The notes under the pieces were generated by a model. That model did no database searches. It had not been told where the DNA came from and worked only from the letters and a program-made list of their open reading frames with translations. DNA of 46,946 bases from NCBI GenBank assembly GCA_944377145.1, contig CALWEH010000020.1:1-46946 (forward strand). Reading direction: 5' to 3'. The DNA is from an uncultured Clostridia bacterium (GTDB lineage Bacteria; Bacillota; Clostridia; Christensenellales; UBA1242). How positions within the stretch are numbered: position 1 is the stretch's first letter; each line of letters begins with the position of its first letter. Shown one piece after another: positions 33,232 through 41,518 of this stretch. The position numbers were made by a program, and so were the translations under genes.

Positions 33232-34865
33232 TTATATTCATCTGGCAAATCATTTAAAATTAATAATACCTGATTTTTATTAATTAGTTTTGTAAATAAT
33301 TTTTTAGCATATTCAAGAGAATTTACAATATATGCACATTTTTTTGTTGTAGGAATTATATTTTTCAATTCTACTTGTTTTATAAAATAATTTTTATATT
33401 TTTTAATTTTATTTGAATTTTTGTTAATGGCATGAATTAATTTATTGTAGATAGAGTCTGGTTCTATATATATTAATTCAAAATTCTTTAATTTGGATAT
33501 TAAAGCAAAACGGTTTGTTTTACCTACAATTATAACACAATCTGCCACTTCATTTATCATTGAAGATAATTGTGAGTTTAATTCATATTGTTTTTTACCG
33601 CCTTCTATTATTCCAGGAGTACAAATAATTTTAAATTTAGAACTGCTTTTTAATATATTTATCGCCATTTTTGCACTATTGATGCTACAGTTATAACTAT
33701 CATCAATTATATCTATGTGAGATTTTATGTATTCAAGTCTGTGAGGTGTAGGGGATAGAGATATGATTTTTTGAATAGCAGAATTGATATCAATTCCTAA
33801 ATGTAAGGATAAATTAAGAGCTAATAATATATTTGTTACATTATGTTCACCTAATAAATTTGTATGACAAGGATAAATTTGAGAATTGTAATGAATATCG
33901 AAATATGTATGATAATTTACAATATGTATGTTAGAAGCATATAAATCTGCTTTAGAATTAATAGATATGCTACTTTTTTTGCCAATTTTTTCTTCATACA
34001 TTTGCAAAACTTGTTCATTATCAATATTGAAAACACAATAGTTTTGATTTAAATAATCAGCTAGCTCTTTTTTTGTTAAATATATATTTTTTTCAGTTTT
34101 AAAAGTTTCTAAATGTTGCGGGCTAACAGTTGAAATTATTCCTAAATTAGGATTTACAAAGTTGCAAATTTTTTTAATATCCCCAATACATCTTGCTCCC
34201 ATTTCACAAATAAAAATTTGAGTGTCAGTATTTAAGAATTTATTGATTGCTATTATTGCTCCCTTTAATGTATTTTGATTTTTTTGCGTTGTAATTACTT
34301 TATATTTTATAGATAAAAGTTGTGTTAAAATTTCTTTAATGCTAGTTTTTCCATTGCTTCCCGTAATTCCTATTACAATCAAATTTTTATTGTTTTCTAA
34401 TTTTTTAATTGCAGTGTTTAAACATTTGTTATCTTGTATGTATTTATATGTATCTAACAAATCTAAAACAATAATTAAAATAGGAATTAATATAATGCTA
34501 AACAATAAAACATATTTATTAGTAAAATACAAAATAAAATATGTAAAACAAAACATTAAAAATAATCTAAAAATTCTAAAAGTAAAAATAAAATTAATTT
34601 TTTTTCTTGAAATTAAAAATATAAATAAAATAAATGTATTTATTATTAAAATAATATTATTTAATATAAAAATACTAAAAAATGGCGAAAAATTTAATAT
34701 ATTTATTAATATTTGAAAAATTAAAATACAATTAAAAATAATTATTAATTTATTTTTTATTAAATATTTTAAATATCTTTTATAAAAATATCCTTTCCAT
34801 TGAAAAAAGTGAAGAGATGATAAAAAATATAATAATCCTACAATACATGCTAAAGGTTTAAACAT
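33228..34865 (-). CDS. murF: MurF-like UDP-MurNAc-tripeptide:D-Ala-D-Ala ligase with N-terminal membrane domain
   Basis: MurF adds D-Ala-D-Ala to the peptidoglycan precursor in the cytosol. This 545-residue protein has about 140 extra N-terminal residues with four or five hydrophobic segments (about 5-20, 40-60, 63-87, 98-137). The Mur-ligase core follows: P-loop G-I-T-G-S-N-G-K-T-S at 166-175, T-Q-K-N-Q-N-T, E-M-G-A-R, L-L-G-E-H-N-V-T-N and D-D-S-Y-N-C-S. The ligase is therefore predicted to be membrane-tethered. AAGGA precedes the ATG. It follows an alpha/beta hydrolase gene by 13 bases and sits near ddl, which makes its substrate. The MurF assignment over other Mur ligases rests on the EMGA and DDSYN motifs. 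Confidence 0.85.
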   Translation of the reverse strand: MFKPLACIVGLLYFLSSLHFFQWKGYFYKRYLKYLIKNKLIIIFNCILIFQILINILNFSPFFSIFILNNIILIINTFILFIFLISRKKINFIFTFRIFRLFLMFCFTYFILYFTNKYVLLFSIILIPILIIVLDLLDTYKYIQDNKCLNTAIKKLENNKNLIVIGITGSNGKTSIKEILTQLLSIKYKVITTQKNQNTLKGAIIAINKFLNTDTQIFICEMGARCIGDIKKICNFVNPNLGIISTVSPQHLETFKTEKNIYLTKKELADYLNQNYCVFNIDNEQVLQMYEEKIGKKSSISINSKADLYASNIHIVNYHTYFDIHYNSQIYPCHTNLLGEHNVTNILLALNLSLHLGIDINSAIQKIISLSPTPHRLEYIKSHIDIIDDSYNCSINSAKMAINILKSSSKFKIICTPGIIEGGKKQYELNSQLSSMINEVADCVIIVGKTNRFALISKLKNFELIYIEPDSIYNKLIHAINKNSNKIKKYKNYFIKQVELKNIIPTTKKCAYIVNSLEYAKKLFTKLINKNQVLLILNDLPDEYN

Positions 34866-34878
34866 ATTAATATTCCTT

Positions 34879-35595
34879 TTAATTTTCTAAAAAATTTTGG
34901 CAACAATTTATAAATAGATCACTATAATTTAAATAACAAAAATGATCGCCATTGTTTACAATATAACTATGAACATTTGGATTTATAGTTTTAAATATTT
35001 TTATAGTTTTAATAGGTGTAGCACAATCTTTTTTGCCCCAAAATAAAAAGATAGGGCAAGAGAGTAATTTTATATAATTTTTAAGATCTTTATTTACAAT
35101 ATTTTTAAAAGTTTGTCTGTCTACTAAAGACAAATTTTTATAATCTTGAGAAGCAAATGTTTCAAACAGTTCATTGTGAGACTTTAATATTATTGAATGA
35201 AATTGATTGTTTAATTTTTTTAATATATTAGGTTTAAATTTTATGCCAGCACCACCTGTTATTATAATTTTTTCGATATCTATATTTGTACTGGCTAGCA
35301 TCAAAGCTACTCTCATTCCAAAGCTATGACAAATGATAATAATCTTATTGATATTTAATAAAGTTAAAATGTTTACAACAATATTTTTGTAATCATTTAA
35401 AGTTAGAGGAATGCAACTATCATTATATGGAGGCATTGAAAGAGTGATAGTATTATATAAATTGTTAAAAAACTTATTTGCTTTAATAAAGCTATTTTTA
35501 TTTCCTCCCCAGCCATGTAAAAATAAAATGGTTTTAGCTTTATTTTTAAAGTTAAATTCATATTCTATACAATAAGTTTTATACAGTAAAATCAT
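34879..35595 (-). CDS. Alpha/beta hydrolase
   Basis: 238 residues with the alpha/beta hydrolase fold: I-L-F-L-H-G-W-G-G-N-K-N-S (oxyanion strand loop), the nucleophile elbow I-I-C-H-S-F-G-M-R, F-L-F-W-G-K-K-D-C (acid) and N-N-G-D-H-F-C (histidine). The elbow reads C-H-S-F-G rather than the usual G-x-S-x-G; the first glycine is replaced. No signal peptide, so it is cytosolic. The substrate is unknown; placement between ddl and murF on the murF strand hints at an envelope link. No Shine-Dalgarno is seen. The start lies 72 bases from the divergent ddl start. Confidence 0.84.
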   Translation of the reverse strand: MILLYKTYCIEYEFNFKNKAKTILFLHGWGGNKNSFIKANKFFNNLYNTITLSMPPYNDSCIPLTLNDYKNIVVNILTLLNINKIIIICHSFGMRVALMLASTNIDIEKIIITGGAGIKFKPNILKKLNNQFHSIILKSHNELFETFASQDYKNLSLVDRQTFKNIVNKDLKNYIKLLSCPIFLFWGKKDCATPIKTIKIFKTINPNVHSYIVNNGDHFCYLNYSDLFINCCQNFLEN

Positions 35596-35601
35596 AATGG
35601 T

Positions 35602-35621
35602 ATATATGTTTTTACATATAT
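35602..35621. promoter_or_regulatory. Inverted repeat in the divergent hydrolase-ddl promoter region
   Basis: ATATATGT (35602-35609), TTTT, ACATATAT (35614-35621): a perfect 8-base inverted repeat immediately upstream of the hydrolase ATG. It could be an operator for both genes, or chance in AT-rich DNA. Confidence 0.4.
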
Positions 35622-35648
35622 TTTTAGTTACAGTGATATAATTTTAAA

Positions 35649-35667
35649 ATTTTGCATATACAATATT
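35649..35667 (+). promoter_or_regulatory. Shared TTTTGCATAT element before the ddl start
   Basis: ATTTTGCATAT, eight bases, ATG (35668): the same element and spacing as before the cysteine desulfurase gene. No Shine-Dalgarno. Confidence 0.45.
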
Positions 35668-36741
35668 ATGGAAAGTTTACATATTATTTTTGGAGGAGCA
35701 TCAGTTGAGCATGATGTTTCTATTATAACAGCTTTGCAAACATACAATGCTTTAAAAGAAAAGTATAATATTACACTTATATATTGTTCAAAAGACAATA
35801 AATTGTATATAACAAACAAAACTTTACCAGAAGATTATATAGAAAAAGATAATCTGGTAAAGAAATTAAAAGAGATTACAATTTTTAATACAGGTGTATA
35901 TAAAGTTTGTAAAAACAAACTTAAATTTTTGCATAAAATAAAATTAATTCTAAATTGTTGTCATGGAGGAATGGGAGAAGATGGAAGGTTAAATGCTTTG
36001 TTTGAATTTAATAGCATACCTTATACAAATTCTTCCACTTTGCCAAGTGCTATATGTATGGATAAAGAGTTTGCAAAATTAGTGGCAAAATCATTAGATA
36101 TTCCTATTGTAGATTATTTTGTTGTAAACAAATATAGTCAAAATTTAACGCAAGCTAAAAAGCTAGGAGAAAATTTAATTGTTAAACCTTGTGGATTGGG
36201 CTCTAGTATAGGAGTGGTTAAATGTAGGCAAGAAAAGTTAAAAGAAAATATAGATATTATATTGCACTTTGATAACAAAGTTTTAATTGAACGTGAAATT
36301 AGTCCTCTTATAGAATATAATTGTGCAGTAGTGGCTGATGGAGAAAATATTATTCTTAGTCAAATAGAGCAACCTTTAAATAAAAGCGATATATTAAGCT
36401 TTGAAGATAAATATATTAGTAGTGAACAAATGCGTATTTTGCCAGCAGAATTAGATGAAGATATATCTAGTAAAATATACGATTATTCTAAAAAAATATA
36501 TCAACATTTAGATTTAAATGGAGTTGTTAGAATAGACTTCTTATATGATAAAAATGAAAATATGCTTTATTTTAATGAAGCAAATACAATACCAGGCTCT
36601 CTTGCATATTATTTGTTTGAGGGATTGGGGATTAGTTATATAAAGTTCATGGAAATATTAATAAAAAATGCAAAGTTAAATACTTTGCAACCATATTTTT
36701 CAACTAATATTTTAGAAAATTTAAAAAATATAGGGAAATAA
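35668..36741 (+). CDS. ddl: D-alanine--D-alanine ligase
   Basis: An ATP-grasp enzyme that joins two D-alanines for peptidoglycan, in the cytosol. It has 357 residues, normal. Motifs: I-I-F-G-G-A-S-V-E-H-D-V-S-I near the N-terminus, C-C-H-G-G-M-G-E-D-G-R-L, the ATP-grasp loop K-P-C-G-L-G-S-S-I-G-V, and the metal/substrate segment N-E-A-N-T-I-P-G-S. It lies close to the MurF-like gene that uses its product, but on the opposite strand. There is no Shine-Dalgarno, so a leaderless start is possible. Only two bases separate its stop from that of the convergent mazF. Confidence 0.94.
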   Translation: MESLHIIFGGASVEHDVSIITALQTYNALKEKYNITLIYCSKDNKLYITNKTLPEDYIEKDNLVKKLKEITIFNTGVYKVCKNKLKFLHKIKLILNCCHGGMGEDGRLNALFEFNSIPYTNSSTLPSAICMDKEFAKLVAKSLDIPIVDYFVVNKYSQNLTQAKKLGENLIVKPCGLGSSIGVVKCRQEKLKENIDIILHFDNKVLIEREISPLIEYNCAVVADGENIILSQIEQPLNKSDILSFEDKYISSEQMRILPAELDEDISSKIYDYSKKIYQHLDLNGVVRIDFLYDKNENMLYFNEANTIPGSLAYYLFEGLGISYIKFMEILIKNAKLNTLQPYFSTNILENLKNIGK

Positions 36742-36743
36742 TA

Positions 36744-37088
36744 TTAATGTATACCTAAACTTATCATAAGTCCAACATCTACTTTTTGCATAGCTAAACT
36801 ATCTAGACTGCCTATTTTTTCTTTTAATCGTAGTTTATCTAGAGTTCTAATTTGTTCTAATAACACAACACTATCTTTAGATAAAGGATATTTTAAATGG
36901 CTTAATTCTATATGGGTTGGCAATTTTGCTTTTTGAATTTGGCTAGTTATGGCAGCGATAATAACTGTAGGGCTATATTTATTACCTACATCATTTTGAA
37001 TTATTAAAACAGGTCTAAGTCCTCCTTGCTCACTTCCAACAACAGGGCTTAAATCTGCATAATATAGTTCGCCACGCTCTACTTGCAA
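36744..37088 (-). CDS. mazF: MazF/EndoA-type mRNA interferase toxin
   Basis: A ribosome-independent endoribonuclease toxin of the MazF/PemK family. It has 114 residues. It is very close to the Firmicutes EndoA (NdoA) pattern: [51 protein letters not shown] and [10 protein letters not shown]. The start is TTG at 37088, supported by AAGGAG seven bases upstream. It overlaps the preceding 72-residue gene by 10 bases; a gene in that position normally encodes the antitoxin. Confidence 0.93.
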   Translation of the reverse strand: MQVERGELYYADLSPVVGSEQGGLRPVLIIQNDVGNKYSPTVIIAAITSQIQKAKLPTHIELSHLKYPLSKDSVVLLEQIRTLDKLRLKEKIGSLDSLAMQKVDVGLMISLGIH

Positions 37089-37297
37089 ATTTTATCTCCT
37101 TTTAAAAATTGTTCAGTTAACTCTATGCTATCTGTTTGAGCATAAAGTTTTTCATAATTTAACAACATTTTATAATACTTATACTCATTATATGCTGATA
37201 TATCAAATAAAGGTGTAGGGGATTTTTTAACATTAAAATCTGTTCCTTCCAAATATTTTATATATTGTTCAGCAAGTTCTTTAACTGTATATTCCAT
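37079..37297 (-). CDS. Small protein upstream of mazF, candidate antitoxin of unfamiliar type
   Basis: 72 residues from ATG 37297, which has AAAAGGAG; a longer ATG frame at 37336 has no Shine-Dalgarno. It begins [18 protein letters not shown], has a central [17 protein letters not shown], and ends G-D-K-I-C-K. It is mostly helical, acidic in places and tyrosine-rich. I do not see the ribbon-helix-helix pattern of EndoAI antitoxins or the AbrB-like fold of MazE. The 10-base overlap with mazF suggests coupled translation. The antitoxin role is inferred from position alone. Confidence 0.7.
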   Translation of the reverse strand: MEYTVKELAEQYIKYLEGTDFNVKKSPTPLFDISAYNEYKYYKMLLNYEKLYAQTDSIELTEQFLKGDKICK

Positions 37298-37342
37298 ATA
37301 ATCTCCTTTTAATAAATATTTAAACCTGTAAAACATTAAATT

Positions 37343-37762
37343 TTATTTTAATTCTTGCAATAATTGCAAAAAATCTTCTTGCATTTTTAGTAAATGCTTC
37401 CCAATTTTTATGGTTTCACTATCTGCTGTTTCTACATCATACAATTCAATCATTGTATGTAAATGAGTTATTGTAGTGCAAGAAATAATTGACTCTAAAC
37501 TTTTAAAATGCAAGTTTTCAAAGTTTTTTTCTATTAATTCACTACATCTTTTAAAAAACATATTATCTGGTAAATCAATTTTATTAGTTTTTGCAATAGT
37601 TGAACATTCTTTAGCTATTACATCATAATTAGATATTTGTTTAGATATTATTGTTTGCAAATCTATATTTTTAATTTTTAATAAAATATTTTCATATTGT
37701 ATTATTGATATTTTAGATATTTGATAAAAGCGTGATAATAATAAATTGTCTATAATAGTCAT
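37343..37762 (-). CDS. All-helical protein of unknown function upstream of the mazF unit
   Basis: 139 residues, not recognised. It is predicted to be nearly all helix, with four long amphipathic stretches (about 3-35, 36-65, 70-100, 104-139), which suits a four-helix bundle. Cysteines and histidines are scattered (C53, the C-T-T-I-T-H-L-H-T segment near 94), but no clear metal-binding E-x-x-H pattern is visible. AGGAG precedes the ATG by five bases. It ends 45 bases before the small gene ahead of mazF, so the three may be one transcript. No signal peptide. Confidence 0.68.
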   Translation of the reverse strand: MTIIDNLLLSRFYQISKISIIQYENILLKIKNIDLQTIISKQISNYDVIAKECSTIAKTNKIDLPDNMFFKRCSELIEKNFENLHFKSLESIISCTTITHLHTMIELYDVETADSETIKIGKHLLKMQEDFLQLLQELK

Positions 37763-37807
37763 ACATACTCCTGATAATAATATTTGAAAAATCTATAATT
37801 TTATGCA

Positions 37808-37836
37808 TAAAAAAACTCCTCTTATTGAGGAGATTT
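37808..37836 (-). terminator. Rho-independent terminator of the papain-like surface protease gene
   Basis: Minus strand: CTCCTC (37832-37827), loop AATAA, GAGGAG (37821-37816), then seven or more T's. Short but GC-rich stem. Confidence 0.82.
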
Positions 37837-37842
37837 AATTAT

Positions 37843-40800
37843 TTAATATTTTTTTCTTTTTATATAGTAAACTATAATGCATACATACAATATTAAGAAG
37901 ATAGATGTTATAGATATAATGACTATAAGTTCAGTGTTAGAAGTGTAAGATTTATCATCACTAGCTATTATAAACGTGGCATTTTTTTCACTAGAATTAA
38001 ATGTTATTCCATTTAAATCAATATTTAAACTATCTATTTGCGTTAATTTATTATCTTCCAACATATATACTTTTATATTGTTATACAACTCATTTCTATC
38101 AATAGGAATTGTAATAGTATATACATCTGTATCTTCTAAATAAGAATAAGACAGATTGTATATTTTGTTTACAATTAAATGTTGATTATTAACCAATTCT
38201 TTAATATCTTCATTTAAATTATCAATATCTATTTGTGTTGCTGTAAATTCACAATCTATAGCAAAACCATTAGAGGTTGTTGATGTCACTCCATTGCTAT
38301 ATAAATTATTTATAACTATTTTATATACTCCAGGAATAATGTTTATTTCGTATATATCAAGTGGATTATTAATTTGTATAGAAATAGTTTTTATATTTTC
38401 AAAAGAAGTATCTAGTAAAACATATTCAATATCTAAATATTCAGCTTTATCTTGCAAGCTTATTATATCTTCTGGGAAATATTCGCTTTCAATTTCAAAT
38501 GAATATAAAGAATTAATCTGCTCAGTGGATAAATGAGTGTAACTATTAATGTTATTTACTTTAATAGTTAATTTTGCTTTTCTAATTTCCCAATTTAAAT
38601 CATCAATAGGGAGTATTGTAGCATTGCCAGACATATCATCAAATATGAGTTCTACATGAGCAGTGTATTTGCCAATCTCACTATATTCATTATTTGAGTA
38701 AATAGCTGTTACTCCTTGAGGTAAATTTAAAAGTTGTACAGTATGCACTTTGCCATTATATGCTAATGGACTAGTATAACTCCATTTAACAGATGATGTA
38801 TCATAAATATAAGGCTTTATATTTACAAAAATTTCGTTAAATTCATTTATAGAAAGAGTTTTTGTTACAGCTTCATCTACAAGATTTGGGTCTGTAATTG
38901 TAATAGAAACCTCGCATACATAATATCCTGAATCATTAACATTGCTTAATAGTAAACAGTTTGAGGTTGCGTTTTGAATTAAAGTGTATTCACTTTGTTT
39001 ATCATTTCTTTTAAACCATTGATAAGACAATGTGTTGTATTCATTTACTAAAAAATGTTCAGCTTGTACAAATATTTCAACATTTAAATCATTATAATAT
39101 GTACCATTAAAATCTTGAGATTTGCTAATAATAGTAGGTGTGACAAATTCCCACTTTGCATATAATTCTAAAGGAGAGTAAGTTAGATTAGAAGAGTTAA
39201 AAGCTTGAGTAAAATTATTATCTAAAAACCAGCCAGCAAACTCATATCCATCTTTTTTAGGTGAATATAAATTTAATGTTAAATTATTTGAAGTGTAAAA
39301 TAAAGGATTAGCATTTTCTTCATATCCGCCATTTAAATAATATGTTATTGGATAAGTTTGTATATTTTGTATATCAAATGCCCTATAAATTATTATATAA
39401 TCTAATGGTAAACACAATAAATATATACCTGCTGAGAAATCTTCATTTAATGGATTTTTCATTTTAATTGAAATTTGTATAGGTTGAGAGCTAGTTATAG
39501 TTATATCGAACATATCTGTCATATCTAATAAATTGTATTTATTAGTTTTTGTAATTTTAATTGCAGCTATGTTAATTGAATTTATATTATATATAGTTAA
39601 TTTTAAAGTTTTATTGTAAAATATAGCATTATTTTGAATAAAACCATTATCTAAAATCGAATCCAAATCTCCACTAAAAGCACTAACATAAGGTTGAACT
39701 TCATCTGTATATAATATAATTGGTAATGAATAATATTCATCTAATTGATTAGCAGATGATTCAGCTATAGCGTCATTCCAACTAAATTCAGTAAAAGAAG
39801 CTAGCCCAGATTGAGAATAATAAGTTGGAGGCAAACTAGTTTGAGAAGTATTTTTGCAAGATATAGAAGCCGTTCTATTAGGAGAATAAATTTGACTAAC
39901 AATTACAGCATAATTATTTGTAATAGTAATAGGGTTGTTAAAATTATATTTGTTATAATAAGAATATTCACCTTCTTTACAACTTTCTTTTAAATCAAAA
40001 ATTGAAATGTTATTTAAATTTGCTATTGCATTATATTCATTATCAAAAAATTTGATATAAAATTTTGCATTACTGCCTTTAACGAAACTATCAATACAAG
40101 TTATGTTTTGCCCAATTTTATTTGAAACATCTATTACATTCGCTATAGTCATAGTATTTATTCCAGATATACTGTGAATTATAGTATAAGTTTGATTAGT
40201 ATAATCAGTATATGTACTTATTGAATTTAAACTAGGGTAGAGTGAAGCTTTTTTAACACCTTCAATAGAATACTCTATAAAATAGTCATCGTATGACACA
40301 TAAAAATATCCATTATCACCAAACCTTTCACCCCAAGAATTTAGGCAGATATAAGCTCCTTTATTTTCCCATTCTCCATTTGCATCATAATTATCGTCCC
40401 AACCAACAATAGATATTAAATGATTTATACTTCTATTTATTGCAGAAGTTGACCCGTCTCCCAATAAATTTTCGTCTATTACCCTATAATTTATAGTATT
40501 TTGAGAAAGTGTGTTTGAATTAATTCCTGCTGTTAAACTTCCATAAGTCATAATATGCTCTTTTACACTATTTCTAAAAGAAGTTAATTCATTTGCTGGA
40601 TATAAAGATTTATTGCCAACATATTTAGGAAAAGATATAACATCATTTACTTTTGCAATAGGAGTAAAATTGTTGTTTAAAGAGATATAATCTTCAACCA
40701 TCTTGTTTCTACCTGAAGAAGTGTTTGAATAATTGGCAATAGACAAGTCTTGCTCAAGAACTAATGAATTGTTTTTTTGAGTGTATGTAAAAAAATGTGT

Positions 40801-41145
40801 AAAATTTCCGCCATCATTAAGAGCTTCTAATACTGAATTATAATAGCCATCTTGAATATATAAAGATAATGCGAAATGCAATTCAGAAAAATCGTAATAT
40901 TCATTATAATTCAATGCTAAATAGGTTTCTAAGCTAGTTAAAGAAGCATAGGCATAACAAGTTCCATAAGGGTTTTGATTTTCTACTTTAATATCAATAA
41001 CATCAGTTAAATTAAAGCTTGATGGTAATGTTGAGTAAGAGCTGCTTGAAGCATAAACTTCATTATGATTATTATTAAATGGGAAAAATAGGCAAGAAAA
41101 AGTGGCGAATAATAATATTAAACCAATTTTAATACTTCTTTTCAT
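37843..41145 (-). CDS. Surface-anchored papain-like (C1A) cysteine protease with InlB-B, Ig-like and MBG-like domains
   Basis: 1100 residues. A signal peptide (KRSIKIGLILLFATFSCLFF, likely cut after VYA) leads to a papain-fold protease at about 40-295 with a complete active site: Q57 and C63 in ENQNPYGTCYAYA, H242 in INHLISIVGWDD, and N269 in C-L-N-S-W-G. It is followed by a beta region, an InlB-B-type repeat (Y-Y-L-N-G-G-Y ... G-Y-E-F-A-G-W-F ... L-Y-A-K-W), an Ig-like domain (Y-Q-W-F-K-R-N ... S-G-Y-Y-V-C-E-V), an MBG-like domain (A-Y-N-G-K ... G-K-Y-T-A-H-V ... K-A-K-L-T-I-K-V), and a C-terminal membrane segment with basic tail (Y-I-K-R-K-K-Y). It should act outside the cell; the target is unknown. 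GAGAGG precedes the ATG, ten bases after the RNHCP gene. Confidence 0.9.
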   Translation of the reverse strand: MKRSIKIGLILLFATFSCLFFPFNNNHNEVYASSSSYSTLPSSFNLTDVIDIKVENQNPYGTCYAYASLTSLETYLALNYNEYYDFSELHFALSLYIQDGYYNSVLEALNDGGNFTHFFTYTQKNNSLVLEQDLSIANYSNTSSGRNKMVEDYISLNNNFTPIAKVNDVISFPKYVGNKSLYPANELTSFRNSVKEHIMTYGSLTAGINSNTLSQNTINYRVIDENLLGDGSTSAINRSINHLISIVGWDDNYDANGEWENKGAYICLNSWGERFGDNGYFYVSYDDYFIEYSIEGVKKASLYPSLNSISTYTDYTNQTYTIIHSISGINTMTIANVIDVSNKIGQNITCIDSFVKGSNAKFYIKFFDNEYNAIANLNNISIFDLKESCKEGEYSYYNKYNFNNPITITNNYAVIVSQIYSPNRTASISCKNTSQTSLPPTYYSQSGLASFTEFSWNDAIAESSANQLDEYYSLPIILYTDEVQPYVSAFSGDLDSILDNGFIQNNAIFYNKTLKLTIYNINSINIAAIKITKTNKYNLLDMTDMFDITITSSQPIQISIKMKNPLNEDFSAGIYLLCLPLDYIIIYRAFDIQNIQTYPITYYLNGGYEENANPLFYTSNNLTLNLYSPKKDGYEFAGWFLDNNFTQAFNSSNLTYSPLELYAKWEFVTPTIISKSQDFNGTYYNDLNVEIFVQAEHFLVNEYNTLSYQWFKRNDKQSEYTLIQNATSNCLLLSNVNDSGYYVCEVSITITDPNLVDEAVTKTLSINEFNEIFVNIKPYIYDTSSVKWSYTSPLAYNGKVHTVQLLNLPQGVTAIYSNNEYSEIGKYTAHVELIFDDMSGNATILPIDDLNWEIRKAKLTIKVNNINSYTHLSTEQINSLYSFEIESEYFPEDIISLQDKAEYLDIEYVLLDTSFENIKTISIQINNPLDIYEINIIPGVYKIVINNLYSNGVTSTTSNGFAIDCEFTATQIDIDNLNEDIKELVNNQHLIVNKIYNLSYSYLEDTDVYTITIPIDRNELYNNIKVYMLEDNKLTQIDSLNIDLNGITFNSSEKNATFIIASDDKSYTSNTELIVIISITSIFLILYVCIIVYYIKRKKY

Positions 41146-41155
41146 ATTAACCTCT

Positions 41156-41470
41156 CTATCTTAAACTATTTTCTCTCATTATATTTAAAATAGTCTCAAA
41201 ATTATCATCTGCACTAGCTTTATTATTGTGAAGCTCGCCACATTTTTCACATTTATAATTGATAATATAGCCCTTTTTACTAGAGCTTGTAACAGATATT
41301 GGTTTTAGAATTCCTAAACATGTATTTTGTCTATCTCCAGGATTTATATCTACATGAACAGAATGTAAACAATGGTTACAATGGTCTCTAGAAGAATATT
41401 TTAATGGGGGAACATATGCTCCACATACAATACATGTAAATGAATTATCGTTTTTCTTAAATGTTTTCAT
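41156..41470 (-). CDS. RNHCP domain zinc-ribbon protein
   Basis: 104 residues. It carries two cysteine pairs typical of the RNHCP family (F-T-C-I-V-C-G-A and R-D-H-C-N-H-C-L-H-S) and a further C-E-K-C-G pair, so it should bind zinc. Between them are H-V-D-I-N-P-G-D-R and I-I-N-Y-K-C. The family is common in Firmicutes and its biochemical role is not established. There is no Shine-Dalgarno; a near-consensus promoter (41478-41506) places transcription start on the ATG. It is the first gene of a probable operon with the papain-like surface protease, an unexpected partner. Confidence 0.84.
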   Translation of the reverse strand: MKTFKKNDNSFTCIVCGAYVPPLKYSSRDHCNHCLHSVHVDINPGDRQNTCLGILKPISVTSSSKKGYIINYKCEKCGELHNNKASADDNFETILNIMRENSLR

Positions 41471-41477
41471 ATAATAA

Positions 41478-41506
41478 ATTATAACTAAATATAGCTATGA
41501 AGTCAA
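41478..41506 (-). promoter_or_regulatory. Leaderless promoter of the RNHCP-protease operon
   Basis: Minus strand: TTGACT (41506-41501), 17 bases, TATAAT (41483-41478), then seven bases to the ATG at 41470. Confidence 0.83.
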
Positions 41507-41518
41507 CTAATCATATAT

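Noticed and set aside
34339..34716. Plus-strand open frame of 125 residues inside the murF-like gene
   Set aside because: Antisense to the membrane domain; no start signals and low-complexity Ile/Lys content.
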